From VFMC01 sp040398525 (lineage in GTDB: Bacteria; Actinomycetota; Acidimicrobiia; Acidimicrobiales; Ilumatobacteraceae): a stretch of DNA of 64,000 nt. The DNA lies in the NCBI GenBank assembly GCA_040398525.1, contig JBBATY010000016.1:1-64000 (forward strand). Reading direction: 5' to 3'. Shown in pieces: positions 33,862 through 42,321 of this stretch; the first letter of the stretch is position 1; every line of letters starts with the position of its first letter. The position numbers were made by a program, and so were the translations under genes. The notes below the pieces were generated by a model, which ran no database searches, was not told the DNA's origin, and saw nothing but the letters and a program-made list of their open reading frames with translations.

Positions 33862-35114
33862 GTGAACGGCATCCGCCTGGCGACCCTGGCGTTCAGCGCG
33901 CTGGTCCTGGTTGCGTGTGGGGGCGGCGGCCCGGGCGCTCAGCCGACCCAGGTGCCTTCGAGCACGGCGCCCGGCACCTGTACGACGACGNNNNNNNNNN
34001 NNNNNNNNNNNNNNNNNNNNNNNNNNNNNNNNNNNNNNNNNNNNNNNNNNNNNNNNNNNNNNNNNNNNNNNNNNNNNNNNNNNNNNNNNNCGCTCAGCCG
34101 ACCCAGGTGCCTTCGAGCACGGCGCCCGGCACCTGTACGACGACGACGCTGTTGACGACGACGTCGGCTTCGTCCACGACGCTACGACCGACGACGACGT
34201 TGGCTCCGACGACGACGACGTTGGTTCCGACGACGGCCACGTTGGTTCCGACGACGACCACGTTGGTTCCGACGACGACGTTGGTTCCGACGACGACGTC
34301 GGCTCCGACCACGTTGGCTCCGACCACGTTGGCTCCGACCACGTTGGCTCCAACGACGACGACGTTGGTTCCGACCACGACGACGGCTCCGACCACGTTG
34401 GCTCCGACGACGACGACGTTGGTTCCGACCACGTTGGCTCCGACGACCACGTTGGCTCCGACGACGACGACGGCGCCGACCGGGGCTCGTTCGAGGGTTG
34501 CCTGGCGGCTGCCCACCGATCGCAAGGTCATCGCCTTGACCATCGACGCGGGAAGCGACCTCGGCTTCACCAACTCGATCCTCGACACGCTGGCCGACCG
34601 TGGGGTCCAGGCGTCGTTCGGGATCACGGGCGACTTCGCCCGCGCGCATCCTCGCCAGGTGGAGCAGATGGCGAGCGAGGGACATGTGGTGATGAACCAC
34701 TCGGACACGCATCGCTCGTTCACCGGGACCTCGTCGAGCCAGGTGCTGTTGTCGACCGAAGAACGGCAGGCCGATCTGTGCGCGGCCGACGGCACCCTTG
34801 CTGCGCTGATCGGCCACACGACCCGTCCCTACTGGCGACCACCGTTCGGCGACCACGACGCCGGCGTTCTCGACGACGTCGGGGCGATCGGCTATGCGTA
34901 CACGGTGATGTGGACGTTCGACTCGTTGGGGTGGAAGGGGCTCTCCGCCGATCAGATCGTGGATCGTGTGCTCGACAAGGCCGAGCCCGGTGCGATCATC
35001 GTGATGCACGCAGGTTCGCAGTCCCAGGACGGACCCGCGCTCGGACGGGTGATCGACGGGTTGCGTGCGGCGGGCTACAGCTTCACGACCGTGGCCAACG
35101 GCCTGCCGGTGTGA
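33862..35114 (+). CDS. Polysaccharide deacetylase-family lipoprotein (interrupted by an assembly gap)
   Basis: Secreted deacetylase-like lipoprotein. It has a GTG start, a signal peptide with lipobox LVAC, a Thr/Pro-rich linker of about 105 residues made of TTTLVP and TTLAP units, and a C-terminal NodB-type domain: ALTIDAGSD (motif 1), HSDTHRS (motif 2), YWRPPFGDHD (motif 3), MWTFDSLGW and IIVMHAG. It probably removes acetyl groups from a wall or surface sugar. The frame before the N run does not match that after it. Removing the N run and one copy of the flanking 55-bp duplicate (155 nt) restores one open frame of 366 codons, so I treat it as one intact gene. A paralogue follows directly. 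Confidence 0.8.
33936..34145 (+). repeat. Exact 55-bp duplication flanking the assembly gap
   Basis: Positions 33936-33990 and 34091-34145 are identical over 55 bases; the first copy ends exactly at the last base before the N run and the second begins at the first base after it. This is what two contig ends sharing a 55-base assembly overlap look like, not a biological repeat. Confidence 0.9.
33991..34090. other. Assembly gap of 100 N
   Basis: Exactly 100 unknown bases, the conventional placeholder for a gap of unknown size. The flanking sequences overlap by 55 bases, so the real gap is probably zero or negative. Confidence 0.95.
34136..34490 (+). repeat. Low-complexity ACG/CCG repeat coding a Thr/Pro linker
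   Basis: Imperfect tandem units such as CCGACGACGACGTTGGTT and CCGACCACGTTGGCT encode the TTTLVP/TTLAP linker of the deacetylase lipoprotein. All three frames stay open on the plus strand, and this repetitiveness probably broke the assembly just upstream. Confidence 0.85.
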
Positions 35115-35201
35115 GGCCGATCCACGAGGCGGGTCGTTCGGTGCTTGCCTACGGGTCGGGCGGCCCGAGTGGCATCCACGGTGGTCGGCCATCCTGACCG
35201 C

Positions 35202-36134
35202 ATGAGCAGGCGCCGCGCCCGTCGGTGGCTCGCCGTGTCGGTGGCCGCCGCCGTGTCGGCAACGGCGTGCGATGTACCACGTGCGGGCGGTGGTTCGACG
35301 GCCGCACCGACTCCGACAGCGCACGGTTCGCCCATCGTTCCGGGCACGACGGTGGTGGCCTCCTCCCCGCCGGCCTCCTCGGTGCTCGCCACCGTGCCGA
35401 TGTCTCCGGGGCGATCAGCACTGGCAGCACGGTTGCCGAGCACAGCGAAGGTCGTTGCGCTCACCATTGACGTGGAGCGCGATTCCGTACACGTCGACAC
35501 GATCGTCGACACCCTGGACGATCGCGGTGTGCTGGCCTCGTTCGGCATCACCGGCGCGGTCGCACAGGCGTACCCCGAGGTGGTCGAGCGCATCGCTCGC
35601 CGCGGTCACCTGGTGATGAGCCATTCGGATACCCATCGTTCCTTCACGGGACGCTCGTCAGGGGAGCAGCCGCTGACGAGGTCGGCGCGTCAGGCCGATC
35701 TGTGCGCGGCCGACGCAGCTCTGAGCGCCCTCATCGGGCGGTCGACGATGCCCTACTGGCGCCCGCCCTACGGAGACGTCGACGCCGGTGTCCTCGCTGA
35801 CGTCGGCGCGATCGGGTACTCGAGCACCGTGTTGTGGACCGTTGATTCGTTGGGGTGGTCCGGCCTGGGCGCCGATGCGATCGTCGAGCGGGTGTTGGGT
35901 GCGGCTGAGCCCGGAGCGATCATCCTCATGCATGCGGGCTCGCACTCCCATGACGGCCTGGCGCTCGGTCGGATCATCGATGGTCTACGCGCCGAGGGCT
36001 ACTCGTTCGTCACGCTCGACCAAGGGCTGCCGGCCCCACCGGTTCAGCCAGCGAGTTGCTCGGCGAGTCGCCGGATCCGCCCGCAGGCCTCGGCCATCAC
36101 GTCGCCCTCGACGGTGAGCGCCAGGCGGACGTGA
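35202..36134 (+). CDS. Polysaccharide deacetylase-like lipoprotein, second tandem copy
   Basis: 310-residue paralogue of the preceding gene. It keeps a lipoprotein signal (lipobox ATAC), a shorter Ser/Pro/Thr linker, and the NodB-type domain with HSDTHRS, YWRPPYGDVD, LWTVDSLGW and IILMHAG. Motif 1 has drifted from TIDAGSD to TIDVERD, losing the conserved Gly, so activity is doubtful. The last 30 residues lie beyond the point where the paralogue ends (GLPV) and run antisense through the end of the convergent aminotransferase gene, as if the original stop had been lost. The ATG at 35202 starts the signal peptide. Confidence 0.8.
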   Translation: MSRRRARRWLAVSVAAAVSATACDVPRAGGGSTAAPTPTAHGSPIVPGTTVVASSPPASSVLATVPMSPGRSALAARLPSTAKVVALTIDVERDSVHVDTIVDTLDDRGVLASFGITGAVAQAYPEVVERIARRGHLVMSHSDTHRSFTGRSSGEQPLTRSARQADLCAADAALSALIGRSTMPYWRPPYGDVDAGVLADVGAIGYSSTVLWTVDSLGWSGLGADAIVERVLGAAEPGAIILMHAGSHSHDGLALGRIIDGLRAEGYSFVTLDQGLPAPPVQPASCSASRRIRPQASAITSPSTVSARRT

Positions 36135-37219
36135 CCGGCACCACCTGCGCCGAAGCTCTCGCCTGGCATCACGACCACGTCGTGCTCGTCGAGCAGCCGC
36201 CAGGCGAACTGTTCACCACTCAGGCCGGTGGCGCGGATGTCGGCCATCACGAACATGCCGCCTTCGGGCATCCGCACGTTGACGGCATCGGACCCCTCGA
36301 ACGCGGCCACCATCACCTCGGCGCGCTCGCGGAAGGTCTGCCGCAGCAGATCGACTTCGGGGTGGTGCTGCTCGAGTGCGACGACGAGCGCGTCGCACAG
36401 GAAGGGTTGGATGCCGAACAGCATCGTCTCTGCGACCAGGGTGAAGCGACGGATGAACTCCTCGGGCCCGGCTGCCCACCCCGAGCGGAAGCCCGGCAGG
36501 GCGTGCGACTTCGAGATCGAGGCCACCGACACGGATCGGTCGCGCAGATCCGCCTGGTCGAACGGTGAGGCGAAAGGCCGATCGAACGCCAGCGCTGCGT
36601 ACACCTCGTCGCACACGATCCACAGGTCGTGCTCGGCGCATACAGCGCCGATCGCCGCAATCTCGGCGGCCGACAGCACGGCGCCGGTCGGGTTGCCGGG
36701 CGTGTTGAGCAGCAGCACGCGCGAGCGCGGCGTGATCGCCGCCGCCAACGCGTCGGGGTCGAGGTGGAACCCGTCCTCGGGGCGGGTGGGGACCGGCACG
36801 AACTGGGCGCCCGCGGCGGCGACCACCGCCTGGTAGGTGGCGTAATGCGGATCGGGGACGAGCACCTCGTCGCCGGCCTGGGCCAGGGTCGTCATCGCGG
36901 CGTAGAGGGCGTGCTGGGTGCCCGACGTGCAGGCGACCTGGTCGCGAGTCACCTCGAGTCCCGAGCGGCGGCTCAGGTGCCCGGCGACTGCGTCGAGGGC
37001 GGCGTTCTCGCCGCGGCCCGACGTGTAGCGGGTCCGGCCCGACCGAAGCGAGGTGACTGCCTGTTCGACCACCGCCGGGGGCGGAGCCAGGTCGGGCTCG
37101 CCGATGGAGAGGAGGATGACGTCGTCGCCGGCCTGCACCCGGCGCCTGCCCGCGAAGTGCACGGCCCACTTGCTGGCACCCAGGCCGTCGAGCCGGTCGC
37201 TGATCGATGCGTACTTCAT
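36044..37219 (-). CDS. Class I/II pyridoxal-phosphate aminotransferase
   Basis: 391-residue fold-type I aminotransferase. Features are LSIGEPDLAPP near the N-terminus, the cofactor-contact loops CTSGTQHALYAAM and LNTPGNPTGAV, DEVYAALAF, the Schiff-base Lys in SISKSHALPGFRSGWAAG, and a C-terminal Arg in HVRLALTVE that binds the substrate carboxylate. It resembles the AspC/DapL-like subgroup that transaminates amino acids with 2-oxoglutarate; exact specificity is not clear. Its 3' end overlaps the convergent deacetylase-like gene by 91 bp. A DUF3291-GNAT gene ends 34 bp upstream on the same strand, so both may be one transcript. Confidence 0.88.
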   Translation of the reverse strand: MKYASISDRLDGLGASKWAVHFAGRRRVQAGDDVILLSIGEPDLAPPPAVVEQAVTSLRSGRTRYTSGRGENAALDAVAGHLSRRSGLEVTRDQVACTSGTQHALYAAMTTLAQAGDEVLVPDPHYATYQAVVAAAGAQFVPVPTRPEDGFHLDPDALAAAITPRSRVLLLNTPGNPTGAVLSAAEIAAIGAVCAEHDLWIVCDEVYAALAFDRPFASPFDQADLRDRSVSVASISKSHALPGFRSGWAAGPEEFIRRFTLVAETMLFGIQPFLCDALVVALEQHHPEVDLLRQTFRERAEVMVAAFEGSDAVNVRMPEGGMFVMADIRATGLSGEQFAWRLLDEHDVVVMPGESFGAGGAGHVRLALTVEGDVMAEACGRIRRLAEQLAG

Positions 37220-37253
37220 GTGCGGTCGAGGTTAGGGCACTGCAGGTGTCGCC

Positions 37254-38207
37254 TCACGGCTGCGGCGGCCACTGTCGCCTCGCCGACAGGTCGAGCGCCT
37301 TGCTCATCGTGTACGAGTGGTCGGCACCCACGTAGTCGCCCCAGGGCGCGCACTCGGTGAACCCGGCCGCCTCGTAGAGTCGCATCGCGCCCTCGAGGTA
37401 GCGGCCGGTCTCGAGGCGCAGCTCGGTGATGCCCTGGGCCACGGCTGCGGTCTCGAGCGCGTCGAGCAGGGCGGCGCCGAGTCGAGCACCGCGTGCGGCG
37501 GGGTCGACCCACATCCGCTTCAGCTCGCCCGTCGCAGGTCGGCCGCACGCATCGTCGATACGTCGCCACGCCCCGCAGCCGCGGGCGATGCCGTCGAGCC
37601 AGGCGATCAGCAACATGCCGTCGTCCGGGTCAGGGTGGTGCTCGCCGATCTCGAGGAAGTTGGTTGCGTCGGGTGGGGCAGCGGCGACGAGCTCGGCGTC
37701 GAGCCGAGCGAACAGCTCGACGACGACCGGGTCGTCGGGCCGATGAGGTCGGAGCACGAGCTGGGCAAGGCGCTCGCCCATACCGAACGCGTACGGCGTC
37801 GAGCCGTGGCGGTGGTGGAAGGCGAGCCGGGCGCGACACTCGTCGAGGGACGGCACGCTGCCCTTCGGCGCCCACCACATCGTGGCGGCCGAGTCGACGA
37901 TCCACTCCTGGCGCCGGCGGTAGACGTCGCGGTGGAAGCCGCGGAAGGCGAAGTCGCGCAGCTGGCCCGGCGATTCCCAGACCGACGCGTTCACGAGCAC
38001 CAGCGGATCGTCGTAGGCCGTCACCTCGGTGTCGCGCGAGTCGATCCCGTGGCGCCACACGAAGCCCGGGCTGGCCTCGGCACGAGCGTTGGTCTCGTCG
38101 ATCAACGCCTCGAAGCTCGCGGTCTCCGGATGGCCGATCGGGTGGCGAAGCCGGGTGATGTTGTACTGGGCGAGGTGCGCCTCGGCGCCGGTCGACTCGG
38201 TCTCCAT
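37254..38207 (-). CDS. DUF3291-GNAT fusion protein
   Basis: 317-residue two-domain protein. Residues 10-150 match DUF3291 (LAQYNITRLRHPIGHPETA, SPGFVWRHGI, WWAPKGSVPSLDECRARL), a ferredoxin-like fold related to small monooxygenases. Residues 165-305 are a GNAT acetyltransferase (LKRMWVDPAARGARLGAALL, the acetyl-CoA loop, then RLYEAAGFTECAPWGDY). The fusion is unusual; an acyl-transfer coupled to sensing or modification of a small molecule is only a guess. The ATG at 38207 is the first that includes the whole DUF3291 domain. It lies upstream of an aminotransferase on the same strand and divergent from an enoyl-CoA hydratase. Confidence 0.75.
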   Translation of the reverse strand: METESTGAEAHLAQYNITRLRHPIGHPETASFEALIDETNARAEASPGFVWRHGIDSRDTEVTAYDDPLVLVNASVWESPGQLRDFAFRGFHRDVYRRRQEWIVDSAATMWWAPKGSVPSLDECRARLAFHHRHGSTPYAFGMGERLAQLVLRPHRPDDPVVVELFARLDAELVAAAPPDATNFLEIGEHHPDPDDGMLLIAWLDGIARGCGAWRRIDDACGRPATGELKRMWVDPAARGARLGAALLDALETAAVAQGITELRLETGRYLEGAMRLYEAAGFTECAPWGDYVGADHSYTMSKALDLSARRQWPPQP

Positions 38208-38295
38208 CTCGTCCGGCACGGTAGTCCGGGTGGTCGAAGTGGCAGAGTATCGACGTACCTGCGCCGCCCCCGCGGCCCACGACCAGGAGCGAACC

Positions 38296-39039
38296 ATGAG
38301 CGTTCTGACCGAGCACCGCGACGGTGCACTGATCATCACCCTGAACCGCCCCGAGGCTGGCAATGCGCTCAATGGCGTGCTGGGTCAGGCCCTCTGCGAC
38401 GCACTCGACGAGGCGACGAGCAACCCCGAGATCCGCTCGGTGATCGTCACCGGGGCGGGGGAGAAGATCTTCTGCGCAGGCATGGACCTGAAGGCATTCG
38501 CCTCGGGCGAGGACATCGCCCCGGTCGGGCGTGCCTTCGCGGCGCTGCGCGAGTTCCCCAAGCCGCTCATCGCGGCGGTGAACGGCGCTGCACTGGCCGG
38601 CGGCTTCGAGGTGATGATGGGCGCCGACCTCGTCGTGGCCGCCGAGCACGCCCGCTTCGGCATCCCCGAGGTGAAGCGTGGCCTCGTGGCCGCCGGCGGC
38701 GGCACCCGCCTGCCCACGCGCATCCCGCTGCAGGTGGCGCTCGAGATGGGCCTCACCGGCGAGCCGATCCCCGCGGCACGTGCGCTCGAGCTCGGCCTGA
38801 TCAACCGCGTGGTGCCCGCCGACCAGGTGCTCGAGACCGCCCTCGGGCTGGCGGCGTTGATCAACGCGAACGGGCCGCTCGCCGTGCAGGCCACCAAGTT
38901 GCTGATGCGCGAGGAGGTCGGCCCGGATACGGCCAGGCGCGTCGGCGAGGTGACCGGCCCGGTGTTCGCCAGCGAGGACGCCCGCGAGGGTGCGATCGCC
39001 TTCGCCCAGAAGCGTGCCCCGGAGTGGAAGGGCCGCTGA
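38296..39039 (+). CDS. Enoyl-CoA hydratase/isomerase (crotonase) family
   Basis: 247-residue crotonase-fold protein. The oxyanion-hole segments are FCAGMDLKAF and ALAGGFEVMMGADLVVA, and an acidic residue is present in FGIPEVKRGLVAAGG, as in hydratases. The final helix (FAQKRAPEWKGR) is typical of short-chain members such as EchA proteins of mycobacteria. It hydrates or isomerises an acyl-CoA, possibly in degradation of a side chain or ring. CCAGGAG sits seven bases before the ATG. The P450 gene follows by 100 bp, consistent with a steroid- or terpene-catabolic role, though the substrate is unknown. Confidence 0.88.
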   Translation: MSVLTEHRDGALIITLNRPEAGNALNGVLGQALCDALDEATSNPEIRSVIVTGAGEKIFCAGMDLKAFASGEDIAPVGRAFAALREFPKPLIAAVNGAALAGGFEVMMGADLVVAAEHARFGIPEVKRGLVAAGGGTRLPTRIPLQVALEMGLTGEPIPAARALELGLINRVVPADQVLETALGLAALINANGPLAVQATKLLMREEVGPDTARRVGEVTGPVFASEDAREGAIAFAQKRAPEWKGR

Positions 39040-39139
39040 GCACAGCAGTGACCAAGGACCCTGCAGCGCCAGGTGCCTGACGGCGTACTGTCCGCGCAGC
39101 GGTCCGAGCCCATCTGACCGGCAGTGCGGGAGGTGCCCC

Positions 39140-40393
39140 ATGGAAACGGTGAACGACGATGCGCTGGCCGACGCGGGGAGGGTGTTCGTCGACTCGTCGG
39201 CCTACACCGACGAGGCCGGCTGGCACACGGCAGCTGCGCTGCTGCGTCGGCACGACCCGATCCACTGGGTCGACGACGCTCGGGCGAACCCGTTCTGGGC
39301 GATCACCAAACACGCCGACGTGCTCGAGATCGAGCTGCACCCCGATGCCTTCCTGAACGAGCCACGGTGCATCCTCGGCAACAAAGAAGGTGACGCCCGC
39401 CGCAAGGAGAACGGGCACCTGGTGAAGTCGCTGGTGCAGATGGACGACCCGGAGCACCGCCTGCACCGGCTCGTCACCGCCGACTGGTTCCTGCCGAAGA
39501 ACCTCGCCAAGCTCGAGGCCCGCCTCGACGCGCTCGCCGAGCGCTCGCTGGAGCGGATGGTCGAGCTCGGGGGCGAGTGCGACTTCGCTGCTGACATCTC
39601 GATGCAGTACCCGCTGCACGTCATCCTCGCCATCTTGGGCCTGCCCGAGGACGACTACGGGCGGATGCTCCGGCTCACCCAGGAGCTGTTCGGCCCGGAG
39701 GACTCGGACTTCCAGCGCGACGAGGACGCCATGGCCGGGATCATGGCCACGGTGATGGACTTCGTGCAGTACTTCGACGGGGTCACCTCCGAGCGCCGTG
39801 CCCATCCGACGGGCGACCTGGCCTCGGTGATCGCCAATGCCAGCATCAACGGCGAGCCGATGGGCTACATGGAGACGATCGGCTACTACATCATCACGGC
39901 GACGGCCGGCCACGACACCACGTCGAACGCCATGGCGGGCGGGCTGAAGGCGCTGCTCGAGCACCCCGACGAGCTGGCGCGCCTGCAGGCCGACCCCGGG
40001 TTGCTCACCACCGCCGTCGACGAGATGATCCGCTGGACCTCGCCGGTGAAGCACTTCATGCGCACGGCCACGCGTGACTACGAGCTGCGCGACACCGTCA
40101 TCCGCGAGGGCCAGGACGTGCTGCTGTCGTACTGGTCGGCCAACCGCGACGAGGATGTGTTCGTCGACCCGTTCCGGTTCGATGTCGCCCGTACCCCGAA
40201 CAAGCACCTCGCCTTCGGCTTCGGCATCCACTACTGCCTGGGGGCGATGCTCGCCAGGATGGAGCTGAAGGCCCTGTTCGGCAAGCTGCTGCCGCGGCTG
40301 GCGAGCATCGAGCTGGCCGGCGAGCCGGCGTTGTCGCGGTCGGCGTTCGTGAGCGGTGTGAAGCGCCTGCCGATCCGCTACCAGCTGCGCTGA
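39140..40393 (+). CDS. Cytochrome P450
   Basis: 417-residue soluble bacterial P450. The I-helix oxygen motif is TAGHDTTSNAM, the K-helix ExxR is in VDEMIRWTSPVKHFMR, and the haem-ligand loop is FGFGIHYCLGAML. The N-terminal FVDSSAYTD and the substrate loops resemble actinomycete CYPs that hydroxylate sterol or terpene side chains (CYP125/142-like region), but the subfamily is not certain. GGGAGG is placed eight bases before the ATG. It is convergent with a nitroreductase. Reductase partners are not adjacent; the ferredoxin at 48485 is a possible donor. Confidence 0.9.
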   Translation: METVNDDALADAGRVFVDSSAYTDEAGWHTAAALLRRHDPIHWVDDARANPFWAITKHADVLEIELHPDAFLNEPRCILGNKEGDARRKENGHLVKSLVQMDDPEHRLHRLVTADWFLPKNLAKLEARLDALAERSLERMVELGGECDFAADISMQYPLHVILAILGLPEDDYGRMLRLTQELFGPEDSDFQRDEDAMAGIMATVMDFVQYFDGVTSERRAHPTGDLASVIANASINGEPMGYMETIGYYIITATAGHDTTSNAMAGGLKALLEHPDELARLQADPGLLTTAVDEMIRWTSPVKHFMRTATRDYELRDTVIREGQDVLLSYWSANRDEDVFVDPFRFDVARTPNKHLAFGFGIHYCLGAMLARMELKALFGKLLPRLASIELAGEPALSRSAFVSGVKRLPIRYQLR

Positions 40394-40418
40394 GCCGGGT
40401 CGCCGCGCCGCAGGGTCG

Positions 40419-41192
40419 CTACCAGCGATCCCAGTGGAGCACATCGCCGACCGGGCGGCGCCGCACCGGGCCGAATTTGCCGAGCGGGTAACCCATCGGC
40501 ACGAGGGCGTAGATGCCGTAGTCCTTCGGCACGCCCAGCACCGACCGGAAGGCCGACTCGCGGAACAGGTGCCACACGGTCAGGGTGGCGCCGAGGCCCT
40601 CGGCGCGCGCGGCGAGCAGCAGGTTCTGCACGGCCGGGTAGATGCTCGACGCCTCGGCCATCCCTCCTGCGGCCCTGGCGCCGGCTGCCAGCTGCGCCAG
40701 CCGCTTCGCCCCGAGGCGCTTGGCGACGGCCGATCCCTTCTTGATGTCGCGAAGGCTCGACACTCCCGGTGACGTGCGCTGGTAGCAGGCCGCCACGAGC
40801 ACCGGTGTCTCGTGGAAGTGCTCGGCCTGGTAGCGCACGGCGTCGGCCATGCGCGCGTGGCGGTCGTCGTCCATTCCGGGCACGAGGGTGCCGGCGAGGG
40901 TCATGTAGGTATCGACGACCTCGCGCCACAGCTCGGCGAGCTCGGCCATCACCCGACGGTCCGACACGGCGACGAACGCGTAGTGCTGCCCGTCGGAGCC
41001 GCTCGGCGCCCAGGTGGCGGCGCGGACCACCCGCTCGACGACCTCGCGAGGCACGGGATCGGCCGACAGTCGGCGCATGGCCCGCATCGTGGCCATCACC
41101 TGCAGCACGGATGCGTCGAGGCCGACGGGGATGGGTGCATCGGATGGTTGCGACAGCTCGGTGGCCTGGGCGCGGGAGGTGGGATCGCTCAT
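40419..41192 (-). CDS. Nitroreductase family flavoprotein
   Basis: 257-residue FMN-dependent oxidoreductase. The FMN-binding N-terminal helix MRAMRRLSADPVPREVVERV, the ATWAPSGSDGQHYAFV segment and the C-terminal VLGVPKDYGIYALVPMGYP are diagnostic of the nitroreductase/BluB-like family. It reduces nitro groups, quinones or related acceptors with NAD(P)H, or could dehalogenate aromatics. The ATG at 41192 is chosen by family length. It is divergent from the TauD-led sulfur operon across 185 bp that contain an AT-rich dyad. Confidence 0.83.
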   Translation of the reverse strand: MSDPTSRAQATELSQPSDAPIPVGLDASVLQVMATMRAMRRLSADPVPREVVERVVRAATWAPSGSDGQHYAFVAVSDRRVMAELAELWREVVDTYMTLAGTLVPGMDDDRHARMADAVRYQAEHFHETPVLVAACYQRTSPGVSSLRDIKKGSAVAKRLGAKRLAQLAAGARAAGGMAEASSIYPAVQNLLLAARAEGLGATLTVWHLFRESAFRSVLGVPKDYGIYALVPMGYPLGKFGPVRRRPVGDVLHWDRW

Positions 41193-41263
41193 CGCCTCAG
41201 CTTTGCAGTGGCCGACGCGGCCCGCCAGAGCCGACCTGTCGACCGAACGGGCCGATTCTCGAA

Positions 41264-41296
41264 CAAAGTTGATTCAATTAGTCGACTTTGCTAGAC
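41264..41296. promoter_or_regulatory. AT-rich dyad before the sulfonate/sulfite operon
   Basis: CAAAGTTGA (41264-41272) and TCGACTTTG (41282-41290) match at 8 of 9 positions around a 9-nt AT-rich centre, 87 bp before the TauD-like start. TTGATT (41269-41274) and TAGACA (41292-41297) could be -35 and -10 elements, 17 bp apart. Confidence 0.45.
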
Positions 41297-41377
41297 AGAG
41301 CCTCCGAGTCGGATGTGCCGACGCCCTGACGTCGTTCCCACCGTTCCTCTCTGTTCTCCCCGACGAGGCCGCTGACC

Positions 41378-42301
41378 ATGCTGCACCATCCTGCCGACAG
41401 TGCCCGCGACCTGCGCGACGGATGGTCGGCGACGCCGATCACCCCGTCGTTCGGCATCGAGCTCACCGGTGGGCGCCTGGCCGACGACCTCGACCCGGCC
41501 TGGGTGACCGGCCTGCTCGAGCAGCACCGTGTCGTGGTGTGGCGCGAGCAGTTCCTGAGCCACGCCGCGCAGGTCGAGCTCGCCCGCGCGCTCGGTGAGC
41601 CGACCCCGGCCCATCCGGTGGTGCCCGGCCATCCGGACCACCCCGAGATCCTCGAGCTCGATGGCGCCGCCGGGGGCAAGAACGCCCGTTGGCACACCGA
41701 CGTCACCTTCGTCGTCGCCCCGCCGGCCGCGTCGGTGCTGGTCAACGACGTCACGCCGGTGACCGGAGGCGACACGATGTGGGCCGACCTGGCCGGCGCC
41801 TACGAGCGGCTGGCGGCGCCGATCCGCGACCTGGTCGACCGGCTCGAGGCCGTGCACCGCATCAGCCCACTGGCGTACTGGGGCGAGCCGTTCGACACGG
41901 CCCTCGGCCGCGACGACGCGTGGAAGCTCTACGAGGACGCGACGCGTGTGCCGCCGGTGGTGCACCCTGTGGTGCGGGTCCATCCCACGACGGCTCGGCG
42001 GGCGCTGTTCGTCAACCCGGGCTTCACCAGCCACCTCGTCGGCTGCTCGCGCATCGAGAGCGAGCACCTGTTGCGGATGCTGTACGAGCACATCGCCCAG
42101 CCGGAGACAACGCTGCGCCATCGGTGGCGGGCGGGCGACGTGGTGATGTGGGACAACCGGGCCACGGCTCATTACGCCATCGACGACTACGGCTCGGCCG
42201 AACGGCGCATGCGGCGCATCACCCTGCGCGGCGATGTGCCGTTCGGGCCGAGCGGTGTGCCGAGCCGAGTGGTCACCGACCCGCTGGTCGCGGTGCGGTG
42301 A
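41378..42301 (+). CDS. TauD/TfdA family Fe(II)/2OG dioxygenase
   Basis: 307-residue alpha-ketoglutarate dioxygenase. The iron motif is WHTDVTF (HxD), the distal His and 2-oxoglutarate Arg are in ATAHYAIDDYGSAERRMRR, and the N-terminal FGIELTGGRLADDL fits TauD. It would hydroxylate taurine, an alkyl sulfonate or an alkyl sulfate and release sulfite or sulfate. The gene heads a tight run with siroheme synthesis and sulfite reductase, which favours a desulfonating role over TfdA-type herbicide cleavage. The ATG at 41378 follows a GAGGCC-type weak site. Substrate specificity is not visible. Confidence 0.85.
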   Translation: MLHHPADSARDLRDGWSATPITPSFGIELTGGRLADDLDPAWVTGLLEQHRVVVWREQFLSHAAQVELARALGEPTPAHPVVPGHPDHPEILELDGAAGGKNARWHTDVTFVVAPPAASVLVNDVTPVTGGDTMWADLAGAYERLAAPIRDLVDRLEAVHRISPLAYWGEPFDTALGRDDAWKLYEDATRVPPVVHPVVRVHPTTARRALFVNPGFTSHLVGCSRIESEHLLRMLYEHIAQPETTLRHRWRAGDVVMWDNRATAHYAIDDYGSAERRMRRITLRGDVPFGPSGVPSRVVTDPLVAVR

Positions 42302-42321
42302 CGAGGACACGAGGAGCACCT

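Noticed and set aside
33862..34090. Short lipoprotein gene broken by a frameshift before the gap
   Set aside because: The apparent frameshift equals the 155 extra bases of N run plus duplicated overlap; collapsing them restores a single gene.
34136..34490. Tandem repeats read as a CRISPR array or VNTR locus
   Set aside because: Units are imperfect 15-18-bp codon repeats without unique spacers and encode a Thr/Pro linker in frame with the deacetylase.
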